From contig CAZPLU010000001.1 in NCBI GenBank assembly GCA_964587625.1, positions 84,775 to 148,774 of the forward strand: a stretch of DNA of 64,000 bases, read 5' to 3'. Below are positions 15,418-23,783 of the stretch, piece by piece (positions within the stretch are counted from its first letter, which is position 1; each line of letters begins with the position of its first letter). Origin of the DNA: DAOPZJ01 sp964587625. Lineage in GTDB: Bacteria > Bacillota > Clostridia > Oscillospirales > JAKOTC01. The translations under genes were made by a program, and so were the position numbers. The notes beneath the pieces are model-generated. The model worked only from the letters and a program-made list of their open reading frames with translations, was not told where the DNA came from and did not search any database.

Positions 15418-16794
15418 TCAGCCGACAAAAATCTTGCCCTCGGGCAGAATTTCGTTTTTGCTGCGGGTGGCGCGATGCGCCGTGATGGCAAGCGCAAAAG
15501 TCACAAGCCCAACCCGCCCCAAGAACATGTTTAATATCAGGATAAATTTTGAACTGTTTAACAATACAGGCGTCAGGTTGCAGCTCAAGCCGACCGTGCC
15601 CGCCGCCGAAAACACTTCAAACAATGCGTCAATGACGTTGATTTCTTGAACCGCAACCTCATTGGAAAAGATGATTGCGGCGGAGGTAAAAATCATGGCG
15701 AGCATCAAAATCATGATCGCAAGGGAACGGTAAACCACTTCGGTTTTGATTTTTTTGCCGCTGATTACCGTATCCTGTCTACCGCGCAAATAACTCCAGA
15801 TGGTCATGACGACCACCCAAAAAGTCGTGATTTTGATGCCGCCGCCGGTGGAACCGGGAGCCGCGCCGATAAACATTAAAATGCAAAACAGCACTTTTGT
15901 ACGGGTAAACAAAAATCCCATGTTGACCGACGAAAAGCCGGCCGTACGGGTCGTGATCGACTGAAAGAACGCATTGACCACCTTATCTCCGAAACCCAGA
16001 TTCCCGATTGTGCCCGGATTATGATACTCCGACAGCATGAAGAGTATTGTGCCGGATAAAATTAAACCTGCGGTCAGTTTAAATACCAGCGAAGAGTGGA
16101 GCATGATGCTCCGCTTTTTTTTCAATGAACCCAAAAGGTCATACCACACCAACACGCCCATGCCACCGATGACAATCAGCGACATGACCGTGATTAAAAT
16201 CACAGGGGAATTTTGAAATGGGATTAAATTTACAAATTCGACGTTGCCTCCCGTCAAATCGAAACCCGCGTTACAATAAGCCGAAACAGCGGTGAAAACA
16301 GCCCTGTATACACCGTCCGGTCCGTATCTGCTCACAAACTCCGGGGCCATAATCACAGCACCGACCGCCTCGACCACCAATGTGAACATCACGACTGCCC
16401 GCAAAATCGTCCAGACCTCCGGCAGCGAATTGTAATTGATGGTCTCCGAGACCAGCGTCAGATCCTTGAGACCGAATTTGCGTTTTAAAAAGCTGCCGAA
16501 AAACAACGCGATTGTGATCAACCCCAAACCGCCCGTTTGAATCAACAGCAAAATGACGGTCTGTCCGAAAACCGACCAATAATTGTATGTATCCCTGACC
16601 AACAGCCCGGTCACACAGGTTGCGGAAGTGGCCGTGAACATGCAGTCGATAAAAGAGGTGGCGATCCGGTGCCGCGTTGCAATCGGAAGCATTAAAAGCA
16701 GCGTCCCCAACAGGATCACGCCGGCAAAGCTGAAGATGATCATGACCGTGGGTGAGACCGCGTCGGACAGTCCCCTCCGCCTTTTTTTCAACAT
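15418..16794 (-). CDS. trkH: TrkH/KtrB potassium uptake membrane subunit
   Basis: The 458-residue membrane protein has the four-repeat pore of the Trk/Ktr/HKT family. The four selectivity-loop regions are visible as ATSATCVTGL, SAYCNAGFDL, RTAGFSSVNMG and SAAGTVGLSC. Each contributes the conserved Gly lining the K+ filter. It takes up potassium together with the two TrkA-type subunits encoded immediately downstream. The upstream BtuF-like lipoprotein gene is 35 bases away on the same strand, so it may be cotranscribed. Confidence 0.93.
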   Translation of the reverse strand: MLKKRRRGLSDAVSPTVMIIFSFAGVILLGTLLLMLPIATRHRIATSFIDCMFTATSATCVTGLLVRDTYNYWSVFGQTVILLLIQTGGLGLITIALFFGSFLKRKFGLKDLTLVSETINYNSLPEVWTILRAVVMFTLVVEAVGAVIMAPEFVSRYGPDGVYRAVFTAVSAYCNAGFDLTGGNVEFVNLIPFQNSPVILITVMSLIVIGGMGVLVWYDLLGSLKKKRSIMLHSSLVFKLTAGLILSGTILFMLSEYHNPGTIGNLGFGDKVVNAFFQSITTRTAGFSSVNMGFLFTRTKVLFCILMFIGAAPGSTGGGIKITTFWVVVMTIWSYLRGRQDTVISGKKIKTEVVYRSLAIMILMLAMIFTSAAIIFSNEVAVQEINVIDALFEVFSAAGTVGLSCNLTPVLLNSSKFILILNMFLGRVGLVTFALAITAHRATRSKNEILPEGKIFVG

Positions 16795-16829
16795 TTTTGC
16801 ACCTTCGTCAGCCGGATTTTAGCCGACCT

Positions 16830-17798
16830 TCAATCGGATGTCGCCGCAGAACCGCTCAAAGAGGATGTCGTCTGTTGGGAATTGAAACTCGCCGATACGC
16901 TCGGCTTTGACGGAGAACTCTCGGTGTCGGGTGCTGCCATCGCATCCCCGTGGACGGCATAGGCAATCGCATAGAGCATATCGGTCACAGACGGGGTGCA
17001 TTTTTCGACATAACTGTTGTCGAGCTCATAAATCCTGCCCGCCGAAGCCGCCGCGAGTTGAAAAAAGTCACTGTCGTAGATGTAGGAGATGGCGGGCGGA
17101 TTCGAGACGATAATCAAATCGGGATCCGCCGTTATGATGTCCTCGAGCGACATTGTATAGCCGATCTTGTCCGCCGCGATATTGGTCACACCGGCGAGCT
17201 GCATGACCACGCCCGCGAGCGTGTCGCCCGTGGCAACCGCGCCCTGGTTTGAAAGCACGAAAACGCCCGTGGGTTTTACCGCGTCTTGCAGCTTATAAGC
17301 GACATAGTCGAGTTTTTGCTCAAAGTCGGCCAAATAGTCCCTTGCCAACGCCTCGGCGCGGTTGACGCCGCGCAGCACTTTTGCAACATCTGTCACGCGT
17401 TGTTCGACTTCTTCGATTGAGATCGGAACCGGCAGCACGCAGACGGCGATCCCCTGTTCGGTCAGTTTTACCGCTGCCTCCTGCGGAAGCGCCGTGGCGG
17501 CGAAAACGACCTGCGGCGCAAGCGCGAGGATGGCGTCGACATCGGGTTCGTTGACCGTACCCATGCTCGGCAGCAGCCGCACATTGCCGTTATAATCGCA
17601 AAATTCGCTGCGCCCGACCAGCAGTTGTGATTGCTTCAACCCATAGACGATCTCGCCGAGATAGGGCGATAGCGTGACAACCGCCGCCGGGTAGTCCGTG
17701 ATTTCGGTCCCGCCCACCGTGACGGGGTAGTTTTTGGGCCTCGAGCAGGCGGGTAGGAGCATCAACACAACAAGGACGGCGGCAAACAGCTTTTTCAT
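16830..17798 (-). CDS. BtuF/FhuD-like periplasmic-binding lipoprotein
   Basis: The 322-residue protein starts MKKLFAAVLVVLMLLPACS, with a lipobox Cys at residue 18, and continues as a type III (helical backbone) substrate-binding domain with VVTLSPYLGEIVYGL and MGTVNEPDVDAILALAPQVV. This group binds cobalamin, haem or ferric siderophores and feeds an ABC importer. No permease or ATPase gene is adjacent, so the protein is an orphan here. The last ~40 residues are a Ser/Pro-rich tail of low complexity. A cobalamin role would fit the corrinoid-type URO-D-like proteins nearby, but that is inference. Confidence 0.85.
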   Translation of the reverse strand: MKKLFAAVLVVLMLLPACSRPKNYPVTVGGTEITDYPAAVVTLSPYLGEIVYGLKQSQLLVGRSEFCDYNGNVRLLPSMGTVNEPDVDAILALAPQVVFAATALPQEAAVKLTEQGIAVCVLPVPISIEEVEQRVTDVAKVLRGVNRAEALARDYLADFEQKLDYVAYKLQDAVKPTGVFVLSNQGAVATGDTLAGVVMQLAGVTNIAADKIGYTMSLEDIITADPDLIIVSNPPAISYIYDSDFFQLAAASAGRIYELDNSYVEKCTPSVTDMLYAIAYAVHGDAMAAPDTESSPSKPSVSASFNSQQTTSSLSGSAATSD

Positions 17799-17826
17799 GG
17801 TTTATAGTTACCCTTTCATAGGTTCC

Positions 17827-17849
17827 CGTTTGAAAATCGGTTTCAAACG
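17827..17849. other. Hairpin upstream of the BtuF-like gene
   Basis: CGTTTGAAA (17827-17835) pairs with TTTCAAACG (17841-17849) around a 5-base loop. It lies in the 99-base gap between gmhA and the lipoprotein gene, without a T-run, so it may be an operator or RNA stability element rather than a terminator. Confidence 0.45.
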
Positions 17850-17897
17850 CTCTCCCGAATGACATATTTTTATTTATTATCTGCCTGTTCAGACGGG

Positions 17898-18533
17898 TTA
17901 TTCCGTGATTTCAAAGAGGTCACTTTCGACTTTGGCGCAGAGGTAGTGATAGACCGGCAGGTGAAGCTCCTGAACCTTATAGGTCTCTTTTTCCGGAACC
18001 CGGATACAGATGTCGCTCATTCGCTTCAAATTGCCGCCGCTCTCTCCGGTCAGGCCGATCACGGTCATGCCGAGCGCGTGCGCCGTCACGGCGGCATAGG
18101 CAATATTTTTGGCACTTCCCGACGTCGAGATGGCGAGCAAGACATCTCCGGCGCGCCCGTAGGCGATCAACTGCTGCGCAAAGATCATGTCGGGATCAAT
18201 GTCATTGGCGACCGCCGTGGAGAGCGAGAGGTTTTCGCACAAATCGTGCGCGGGGAGTCCGCCTTGCAATTTTTCGCCGAGGGCTTCGCCCAGTTCCGCA
18301 TCGACCGCCGCAAGACGGCTTTTGATCGCATCGCCGAGCGGGCGCTTGGACAAAAAGCCCTTGACCAGCTCTCCGACAATGTGCGTGCTGTCGGCGGCGC
18401 TTCCGCCGTTGCCGCAGAGATAGACGCGCCCGCCGCCAGAAAAACAGGTCTTGAGCTCGTTTGCGGCGTTCGCGATGTCTTCGCCGCATGCCGAGAGCTG
18501 CGGATGGCGTTTGATCACTTCTCGAATATCCAT
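17898..18533 (-). CDS. gmhA: Sedoheptulose 7-phosphate isomerase-like SIS protein
   Basis: The 211-residue protein is a phosphosugar isomerase of the GmhA/DiaA SIS family. Motifs are LCGNGGSAADSTHIVGELVKG, AISTSGSAKNI for the phosphate pocket, and a C-terminal QELHLPVYHYLC segment containing the Gln and His positions conserved in GmhA. It would convert sedoheptulose 7-phosphate to heptose 7-phosphate for surface glycans or S-layer glycosylation. The ATG at 18533 has GAGAGGA upstream; a longer in-frame reading would run into the fumarase gene and is rejected. No other heptose pathway genes are nearby. Confidence 0.87.
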   Translation of the reverse strand: MDIREVIKRHPQLSACGEDIANAANELKTCFSGGGRVYLCGNGGSAADSTHIVGELVKGFLSKRPLGDAIKSRLAAVDAELGEALGEKLQGGLPAHDLCENLSLSTAVANDIDPDMIFAQQLIAYGRAGDVLLAISTSGSAKNIAYAAVTAHALGMTVIGLTGESGGNLKRMSDICIRVPEKETYKVQELHLPVYHYLCAKVESDLFEITE

Positions 18534-18553
18534 GGCTTGAATTCCTCTCGTTA

Positions 18554-19072
18554 TTATAAAACGGTCGCGCCCGTCGGGTCGATCCCGACGACCAACGGCA
18601 TGTTTTCCACTTCGAGCTTCCGAACGGCTTCGCAGCCGAGGTCTTCGAAAGCGACGACTTCGCTGCTCTTGACGCAATCGGCAATCAGCGCGCCGCAGCC
18701 GCCCAGCGCGCACAGGTAATAACCCCTGCTTTTGGCGATCGCGGAGATCACACCGACGCTCCTGCGCCCTTTTCCGATGGTTGCGGCCAGCCCCAAACTG
18801 TAAAACCGGGGGGTGTACGGATCCATGCGCGAAGATGTTGTGGGGCCGCAGGAACCGATCACACGACCGGACGGCGCGGGCGTCGGACCGCAATAATAAA
18901 TCACCGCCCCTTTGAGCTCAAACGGCAGCGGCTGTTTTTCCTCGATCAGCTGCGAGAGGCGTTTGTGGGCGGCGTCCCGCGCGGTATAAATGACGCCGGT
19001 CAGCAGGATGTCGTCACCCGCTTTCAACGCAATCGATTTTTCGGCGAGCTGCTTTGTCGTAACCTCGGTCAC
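18554..19072 (-). CDS. Class I fumarase / tartrate dehydratase beta subunit
   Basis: The 172-residue protein matches the beta (C-terminal) subunit of two-subunit class I fumarases, which hydrate fumarate to malate with an Fe-S alpha subunit. Motifs are GDDILLTGVIYTARDAAHKR, SCGPTTSSRMDPYTP and TIGKGRRSVGV. The start is GTG at 19072, placed by a perfect AAAGGAGG six bases upstream. The alpha subunit gene, normally adjacent, is not in this window. A malic enzyme at 61808 could use the malate. The spacing of 20 bases to gmhA indicates a shared transcript. Confidence 0.87.
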   Translation of the reverse strand: MTEVTTKQLAEKSIALKAGDDILLTGVIYTARDAAHKRLSQLIEEKQPLPFELKGAVIYYCGPTPAPSGRVIGSCGPTTSSRMDPYTPRFYSLGLAATIGKGRRSVGVISAIAKSRGYYLCALGGCGALIADCVKSSEVVAFEDLGCEAVRKLEVENMPLVVGIDPTGATVL

Positions 19073-19233
19073 AATTCCCCTCCTTTGCGCTGACGGACGC
19101 GCTTGCGCACAAACAGAATTATACAATAAAACCGGATGGAAATCAAATCATAACCAAAATTAAAAAATAAAAAGCGAAGGTCTTTTCATAGAACCGTACT
19201 ACGATTTCCCATTTTCCGTTTTCCGATTTCTGT

Positions 19234-20121
19234 TTAGCGAAAATCAAAAATCGATCGGTGTTTGGTGTTGGGGTTCAAGCGGGTTTTTTTACCGGAAAAC
19301 AGCCGCTTGATCAACGGGCGGTCGTCTTCGGCCTCGGTGATTTTTGCCACCGCGACGGTCACATTGTCTTCTCCCCCCGCCGCCAGCGCCGCCGCCACGA
19401 GATTGTCGGCAATATTCGCAACGTTTCCGCCACGCGCGATTATGCTCTCGATGGATTCATCCGGAACCATGTCGGTCAACCCGTCGCTGCAGATCAGATA
19501 AATATCGCCGATCAACGGCGATTTTTGACAGACGGCGGGCGATAAAACCATCTCGTCCTCGAACATCCCGAAATATTGCGTCAGCCGATGCCGGCTGGCG
19601 TCGGTCTCGGCTTGCTCGGGCGTCATCAGCCCCATATTGATTTTCATCTGCGCCTCGGTGTGGTTGACGCTGACTCGGGACAGGCGATTGTTTTGAAAGT
19701 GATAAATACGGCTGTCGCCGACATTTGCGGCGGTCACGGCGTCGGGTTTGAAAATCGCCAATGCGCCGGTGGTGCCGATGCGCTTTCCGGTTGCGGTGAT
19801 CTCGCCGCAGATGCGGGCGTTTGCGGTTTTTGCGAATTGCGCGATGGCCTCGCAACAGTCATCGCCGCAGAGGGCATCCCGAAATTCCGCGATGGCCTGC
19901 GCCGTGACGGCCGAGGCGAATTCGCCGTTATCCTGACCGCCCATGCCGTCGCAGACGCCGATCACGCAAGGAAAATCAAAGGCGTCGGCAAACCGCACAC
20001 CCTCGTCGAGTTGAATCGCACTGAATAGTTCCCCGTCGATGCAAAGATTATCCTCGTTGTTTTTGCGCACCTTTCCGATCTCGGATCGGGCGGCTGCTTC
20101 CAAAATCACTTTTTTCCCCAC
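19234..20121 (-). CDS. PP2C-family serine/threonine phosphatase
   Basis: The 295-residue protein is a PPM/PP2C phosphatase: RKNNEDNL, VIGVCDGMGGQDNGEFAS, IGTTGALAIF, VGDSRIYHF, LICSDGLTDMV and GGEDNVTVAV are the metal-binding and structural motifs in order. In Firmicutes such enzymes (PrpC, Stp) reverse Hanks-type kinase phosphorylation of cell wall and division proteins. The usual partner kinase gene with PASTA domains is not adjacent; instead the gene follows ftsZ by about 90 bases. The C-terminal ~35 residues after the domain are basic. Phosphatase function is well supported, but substrates are not known. Confidence 0.92.
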   Translation of the reverse strand: MGKKVILEAAARSEIGKVRKNNEDNLCIDGELFSAIQLDEGVRFADAFDFPCVIGVCDGMGGQDNGEFASAVTAQAIAEFRDALCGDDCCEAIAQFAKTANARICGEITATGKRIGTTGALAIFKPDAVTAANVGDSRIYHFQNNRLSRVSVNHTEAQMKINMGLMTPEQAETDASRHRLTQYFGMFEDEMVLSPAVCQKSPLIGDIYLICSDGLTDMVPDESIESIIARGGNVANIADNLVAAALAAGGEDNVTVAVAKITEAEDDRPLIKRLFSGKKTRLNPNTKHRSIFDFR

Positions 20122-20176
20122 AATTTGCTCCGTTTTAATATAAAATACGTCGTTTTTTGCAATATTTCTGATTGCG

Positions 20177-20201
20177 AAACGGCGGGCTGCGCCCGCCGTT
20201 T
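20177..20201. terminator. Probable intrinsic terminator between ftsZ and the PP2C gene
   Basis: AAACGGCGGGC (20177-20187) and GCCCGCCGTTT (20191-20201) form an 11-base stem with a TGC loop. It lies eight bases after the ftsZ stop on the minus strand. The T-run is longer on the plus strand (GTTTT), so termination of ftsZ messages may be partial. Confidence 0.6.
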
Positions 20202-20208
20202 GTTTTAT

Positions 20209-21411
20209 CTACTTCTTATGTTTAAAGATGTTCATGATGTCAAAGTAATCATCGTCGTTGGCGGCGGTCTGCGTTCTATCCGATTTTTGCGGTTGCGGCG
20301 TCTGGGGTTTGTACTGCGGCGGCGTCTTGGGCAACGATTTTTGTTCAAAACTCGGAACGGATGCCTTCACGGGTTCGTTGTGCGGCCGTGCGCTTGAAGA
20401 AAACAGCCCGTTGACCTGTTCCGAAAAGAGGTCCTTGCCGACCGAATTCACGCCGCTCTGGGCAAAGCCCGTGGCGATGACGGTGATTTTGATCTCGTCC
20501 GACATCATCTCGTCAAATGCCGCGCCCCAGATGATGTTGGCTTCGGGGTGCGCCGACTGGGCGATCATCGTCGAAGCCGTCTCGATATCTTCGAGCCCGA
20601 TGTCGGGTGAGGAGGTGATGTTGATGATGACCGAACGGGCGCCGGAGATCGAGGTCTCAAGCAACGGGCTTGTGATGGCGGCGTTTGCCGCTTCGATGGC
20701 TTTGTCTTTGCCCGAAGCCCGACCGATGCCCATGTGGGCGTACCCGGCGTCTTTCATGACGGCGGCGACGTCGGCAAAGTCGAGGTTGACCAGCCCCGGG
20801 ACGTTGATGAGGTCGGATATGCTTTGAACGCCCTGGCGCAGCACGTCATCGGCGGTCTCGAATGCGTTTAAAAGGGTGATTTTTTCTTGGGAGACCAGTT
20901 TGAGCCGGTCGTTTGGAACAATGATCAGCGCATCCACCGTCTCCTGCAGGATGGCGACGCCGGCCTCGGCGTTTTTCATCCGTTTTAACCCTTCCCAAGT
21001 GAACGGAGTGGTGACGATACCGATCGTCAGCGCGCCGAGCTCCCGCGCGATCGAAGCCACCATGGGCGCCGCGCCCGTTCCGGTGCCGCCGCCCATTCCG
21101 GCGGTGACAAAGACCATGTCGGCCCGTTGCAAAATCGCCGCGATATCGTCGCGGCTCTCCTCGGCGGCGCGCTGTCCCCGCTCGGGCAGCGAGCCCGCTC
21201 CGAGCCCTCTGGTCACTTTATCCCCTATCTGCAATTTTTGAGTCGATTGGACAAAATCGAGCGCCTGCTTGTCCGTATTGATCGCAATAAATTCCGCGCT
21301 TGTCATGCCGGATTTACTCATGCGGCTGATGGCGTTTCCGCCGCCTCCGCCGACGCCGACAACTTTTATATTCACGCCTCTGGTAACTTCGTTATCGAAC
21401 TCAAACGGCAT
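20209..21411 (-). CDS. ftsZ: Cell division protein FtsZ
   Basis: The 400-residue tubulin homologue forms the Z-ring. Visible motifs are IKVVGVGGGGGNAISRM, the GTP-binding GMGGGTGTGAAPMVASI, and the T7 synergy loop NLDFADVAAVM. A Pro/Gln/Lys-rich linker follows, then the conserved C-terminal peptide DDYFDIMNIFKHKK that binds partners. The ATG at 21411 has GGGAGG about nine bases upstream, and an N-terminal extension to 21489 has no support. It is the last gene of the dcw cluster. FtsA, commonly just upstream, is absent; membrane attachment must rely on SepF or another protein encoded elsewhere. Confidence 0.97.
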   Translation of the reverse strand: MPFEFDNEVTRGVNIKVVGVGGGGGNAISRMSKSGMTSAEFIAINTDKQALDFVQSTQKLQIGDKVTRGLGAGSLPERGQRAAEESRDDIAAILQRADMVFVTAGMGGGTGTGAAPMVASIARELGALTIGIVTTPFTWEGLKRMKNAEAGVAILQETVDALIIVPNDRLKLVSQEKITLLNAFETADDVLRQGVQSISDLINVPGLVNLDFADVAAVMKDAGYAHMGIGRASGKDKAIEAANAAITSPLLETSISGARSVIINITSSPDIGLEDIETASTMIAQSAHPEANIIWGAAFDEMMSDEIKITVIATGFAQSGVNSVGKDLFSEQVNGLFSSSARPHNEPVKASVPSFEQKSLPKTPPQYKPQTPQPQKSDRTQTAANDDDYFDIMNIFKHKK

Positions 21412-21541
21412 TTTATTTTTCCTCCCCATCATTTCTGCGGCAAAATCTCTATTCCCGAATATTATAACAGATATTTCCGCCGTTTTCAATACCTTCCGGC
21501 TCGTTTTCCGCAGCGGATTTTCACAGATTTTAAACGTTTTC

Positions 21542-22378
21542 TCAGCTTTGGGCGCTCGCTTCTTCGGGTTCGGACGGCTCGGGAATTGTTTCGCTTTCCG
21601 CCGCCCAAACGCCCGGATCGAAATACAACCGCTTCCCGGCGCTCACATCGGCGATGCCGACCTCATTTTCCCCGAGTTCGGTTTCGATAAAATATTTGGC
21701 GAATTTTACTTTTTGTGCCAGATCGTCCGCAGGGCCGAGCTGTATTTTGACACGCCGCGCCCAGACCGCGTAATGGACCGTGGGGCTGTTCGTGCCGATG
21801 GCGGTGATTTGCGCCAACCCGCCCTCTTCAAACGCCCCCGCGATGTCATTCAACCGCTCCAACGCTCCGTCCGAGCCCACCGCGTATCCGTTTTCAACGG
21901 TGACGTCAAGTCCCTCGTATCGGATTCCGACTCCGCCGTATCCGTATTCCAAAACCCTGCCCTTGCCGCTGATCAAAACAAAATCGTCCGCGCCGGATGA
22001 GATGATCGCGGTGCGCACGGGCTCGCCGACATTGATGATAATCTCATTCGGAAGGCGTTTTTGCACCGTCACGGTCTCGGCATAACAGAGGTTGTCCTCA
22101 ATCCCCGTTATCGCCTTGCTTTTTTTCAGCCGAAGCAAATTATCGCCGATCTCGATTCCGGAGGCGGTGATGATTTGGGTGGGCGTATAGCGGGTATTTC
22201 CCCTGACCGTGACCGTTTCGACCTTGAAAAACACCGTGCAGCACAAAACGGTTCCGGCGATCAAGGCGATCAAAAAAATCGGAACCGCAAAAAGCCCGCG
22301 TCTGCCTTTGCGGCGTCTTTTCGGGATTGGTGAATCGACAGGGATTCTCCGCCGTTTTTTACGTCTGTTCTCGGTCAT
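21542..22378 (-). CDS. ftsQ: Cell division protein FtsQ/DivIB
   Basis: The 278-residue bitopic protein has a highly basic N-terminus (RKKRRRIPV, KRRRKGRRG), one membrane segment (LFAVPIFLIALIAGTVLCC) and a POTRA domain starting VETVTVRGNTRYTPTQI, followed by the FtsQ-type beta domain. It scaffolds the divisome with FtsL and FtsB/DivIC. A C-terminal tail rich in Glu and Ser ends in EPSEPEEASAQS. It lies 21 bases after murA and 130 bases before ftsZ. Confidence 0.92.
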   Translation of the reverse strand: MTENRRKKRRRIPVDSPIPKRRRKGRRGLFAVPIFLIALIAGTVLCCTVFFKVETVTVRGNTRYTPTQIITASGIEIGDNLLRLKKSKAITGIEDNLCYAETVTVQKRLPNEIIINVGEPVRTAIISSGADDFVLISGKGRVLEYGYGGVGIRYEGLDVTVENGYAVGSDGALERLNDIAGAFEEGGLAQITAIGTNSPTVHYAVWARRVKIQLGPADDLAQKVKFAKYFIETELGENEVGIADVSAGKRLYFDPGVWAAESETIPEPSEPEEASAQS

Positions 22379-22399
22379 TTCGCAAAAACATCCTCCGTC

Positions 22400-23662
22400 T
22401 CAGTTCTCGATGTATTCCTTCCAAATCCGGCCTCCGACGGCCGCGAAGTCCCGCTGGATGTCCTCATAGCCGCGCGCGATGTATTCGCTGTTGTGTATCA
22501 CGCTCTTGCCCTCCGCGCCCAAAGCCGCCGCCACGAGCGCCGCCCCGGCTCTCAGATCGCTCGCCGCAACGTCCACACCCTGTAAAACCCGCTTTCCCTC
22601 GATCACCGCCGTGCGGTCATAGACCCGCATATTCGCGCCCATCCGGTTGAGTTCGTCGGCGTATTTGAAGCGGTTTTCAAAAATCGTCTCGGTGATTGTG
22701 GAAGTTCCGGTCGCATAGGCCAAAACCGCGCCGAGCAGGGGCTGCGCGTCGGTCGGAAAACCCGGATAGGGCATGGTGCGCAAAGCGGGAATGGGTTTGG
22801 GCGGCCGTTTGAAACGAAAATAAATTCCGCCCCTGCCCGCGAATATCCGTGCGCCGCAGATTTCAAAAGCCGACAGCACCGCGTCCATATCCGAGGCGAC
22901 TGCTCCACGTATGTAGATTTCGCCGCCGCAGATGGCCGTCGCGGCCATCAGGGTGGCGGCTGCGATCCGGTCGGGCATATTTTCAAATTCGCAGCCGCCG
23001 AGTTTTTTCACGCCTTCGATTGAGATCACGCTTCCGCGCGTGGTGATTTTTGCGCCGCACTTGTTGAGAAATTCCGCCAGCTTCTCGACTTCGGGCTCCT
23101 GAGCCGCGTTGATGATGGTCGTCTGTCCGGTGGCAGTCGATGCCGCGATCATGACATTTTGAGTGGCGCCGACGCTCGGAAATGACAATGAGATCTTTGC
23201 CCCTTTCAGCGGCTTTTCCGCGGTGCAGATGATTCTGCCGCCGCTGTCGTTGATCGTGGCGCCCAGTTCTCGCAGACCGTACAGATGGATGTCGAGCGGT
23301 CTGCAGCCCAATACGCATCCGCCCGGATAGGTGATCTCCGCCCGTCCGGTCTTTGCCAGCATTGCCCCGAGAAACGTCGAGGATGAACGCATGCGTCTCA
23401 TGAGGGCGTCGTCAATGGTATATCCCGGCTCGGATGCCGGTTTTACGGTCATGACGCTGTTTGTCAACGTTGCCTCACAACCCAGCGAGGATAAAATTTC
23501 GATACAGCTCTCGATATCGCTCAGATGCGGGCAGTTGGTGATTGTCACGGGGTCATCGCACAAGTATGCTGCGGAAATGAGCGGTAAAACGCCGTTTTTT
23601 GAACCCTGTACACCGATTTCTCCAAAAAGTCGTTTCCCGCCGATGACTGCTATGTCCGCCAT
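22400..23662 (-). CDS. murA: UDP-N-acetylglucosamine 1-carboxyvinyltransferase MurA
   Basis: The 420-residue enzyme transfers enolpyruvate from phosphoenolpyruvate to UDP-GlcNAc, the first committed step of peptidoglycan synthesis. The N-terminal IGGKRLFGEIGVQGSKNGVL and RMRSSSTFLGAMLAK motifs are present. The catalytic Cys lies in PGGCVLGCRPLDIHL, so the enzyme should be fosfomycin-sensitive. The ATG at 23662 follows AAAGGA. It sits between murG and ftsQ, where B. subtilis has murB, an arrangement seen in clostridial dcw clusters. A 62-base tandem repeat precedes it. Confidence 0.96.
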   Translation of the reverse strand: MADIAVIGGKRLFGEIGVQGSKNGVLPLISAAYLCDDPVTITNCPHLSDIESCIEILSSLGCEATLTNSVMTVKPASEPGYTIDDALMRRMRSSSTFLGAMLAKTGRAEITYPGGCVLGCRPLDIHLYGLRELGATINDSGGRIICTAEKPLKGAKISLSFPSVGATQNVMIAASTATGQTTIINAAQEPEVEKLAEFLNKCGAKITTRGSVISIEGVKKLGGCEFENMPDRIAAATLMAATAICGGEIYIRGAVASDMDAVLSAFEICGARIFAGRGGIYFRFKRPPKPIPALRTMPYPGFPTDAQPLLGAVLAYATGTSTITETIFENRFKYADELNRMGANMRVYDRTAVIEGKRVLQGVDVAASDLRAGAALVAAALGAEGKSVIHNSEYIARGYEDIQRDFAAVGGRIWKEYIEN

Positions 23663-23668
23663 GTTGTG

Positions 23669-23772
23669 TTCCTTTCGTATCTTATAGGTCAACCCATCAT
23701 ATGCGAAAGGATTTCGGCCGTCCGATCAGGTTCCTTTCGAATATTGCGGGTACAACCCATCATATGCGAAAG
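23669..23772. repeat. Tandem duplication of a ~62-base leader segment before murA
   Basis: TTCCTTTCG...AACCCATCATATGCGAAAG occurs at 23669-23709 and again at 23731-23772. Each copy pairs CCTTTCG with CGAAAGG as a hairpin, and on the minus strand each contains the CGAAAGGAAC that serves murA as ribosome site. The duplication therefore doubles the murA leader and its Shine-Dalgarno sequence. Confidence 0.75.
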
Positions 23773-23783
23773 AGCGGCGGCTG

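Noticed and set aside
18534..18893. N-terminal extension of gmhA
   Set aside because: The extension overlaps the fumarase beta gene almost completely and has no ribosome site. The SIS protein starts properly at 18533.
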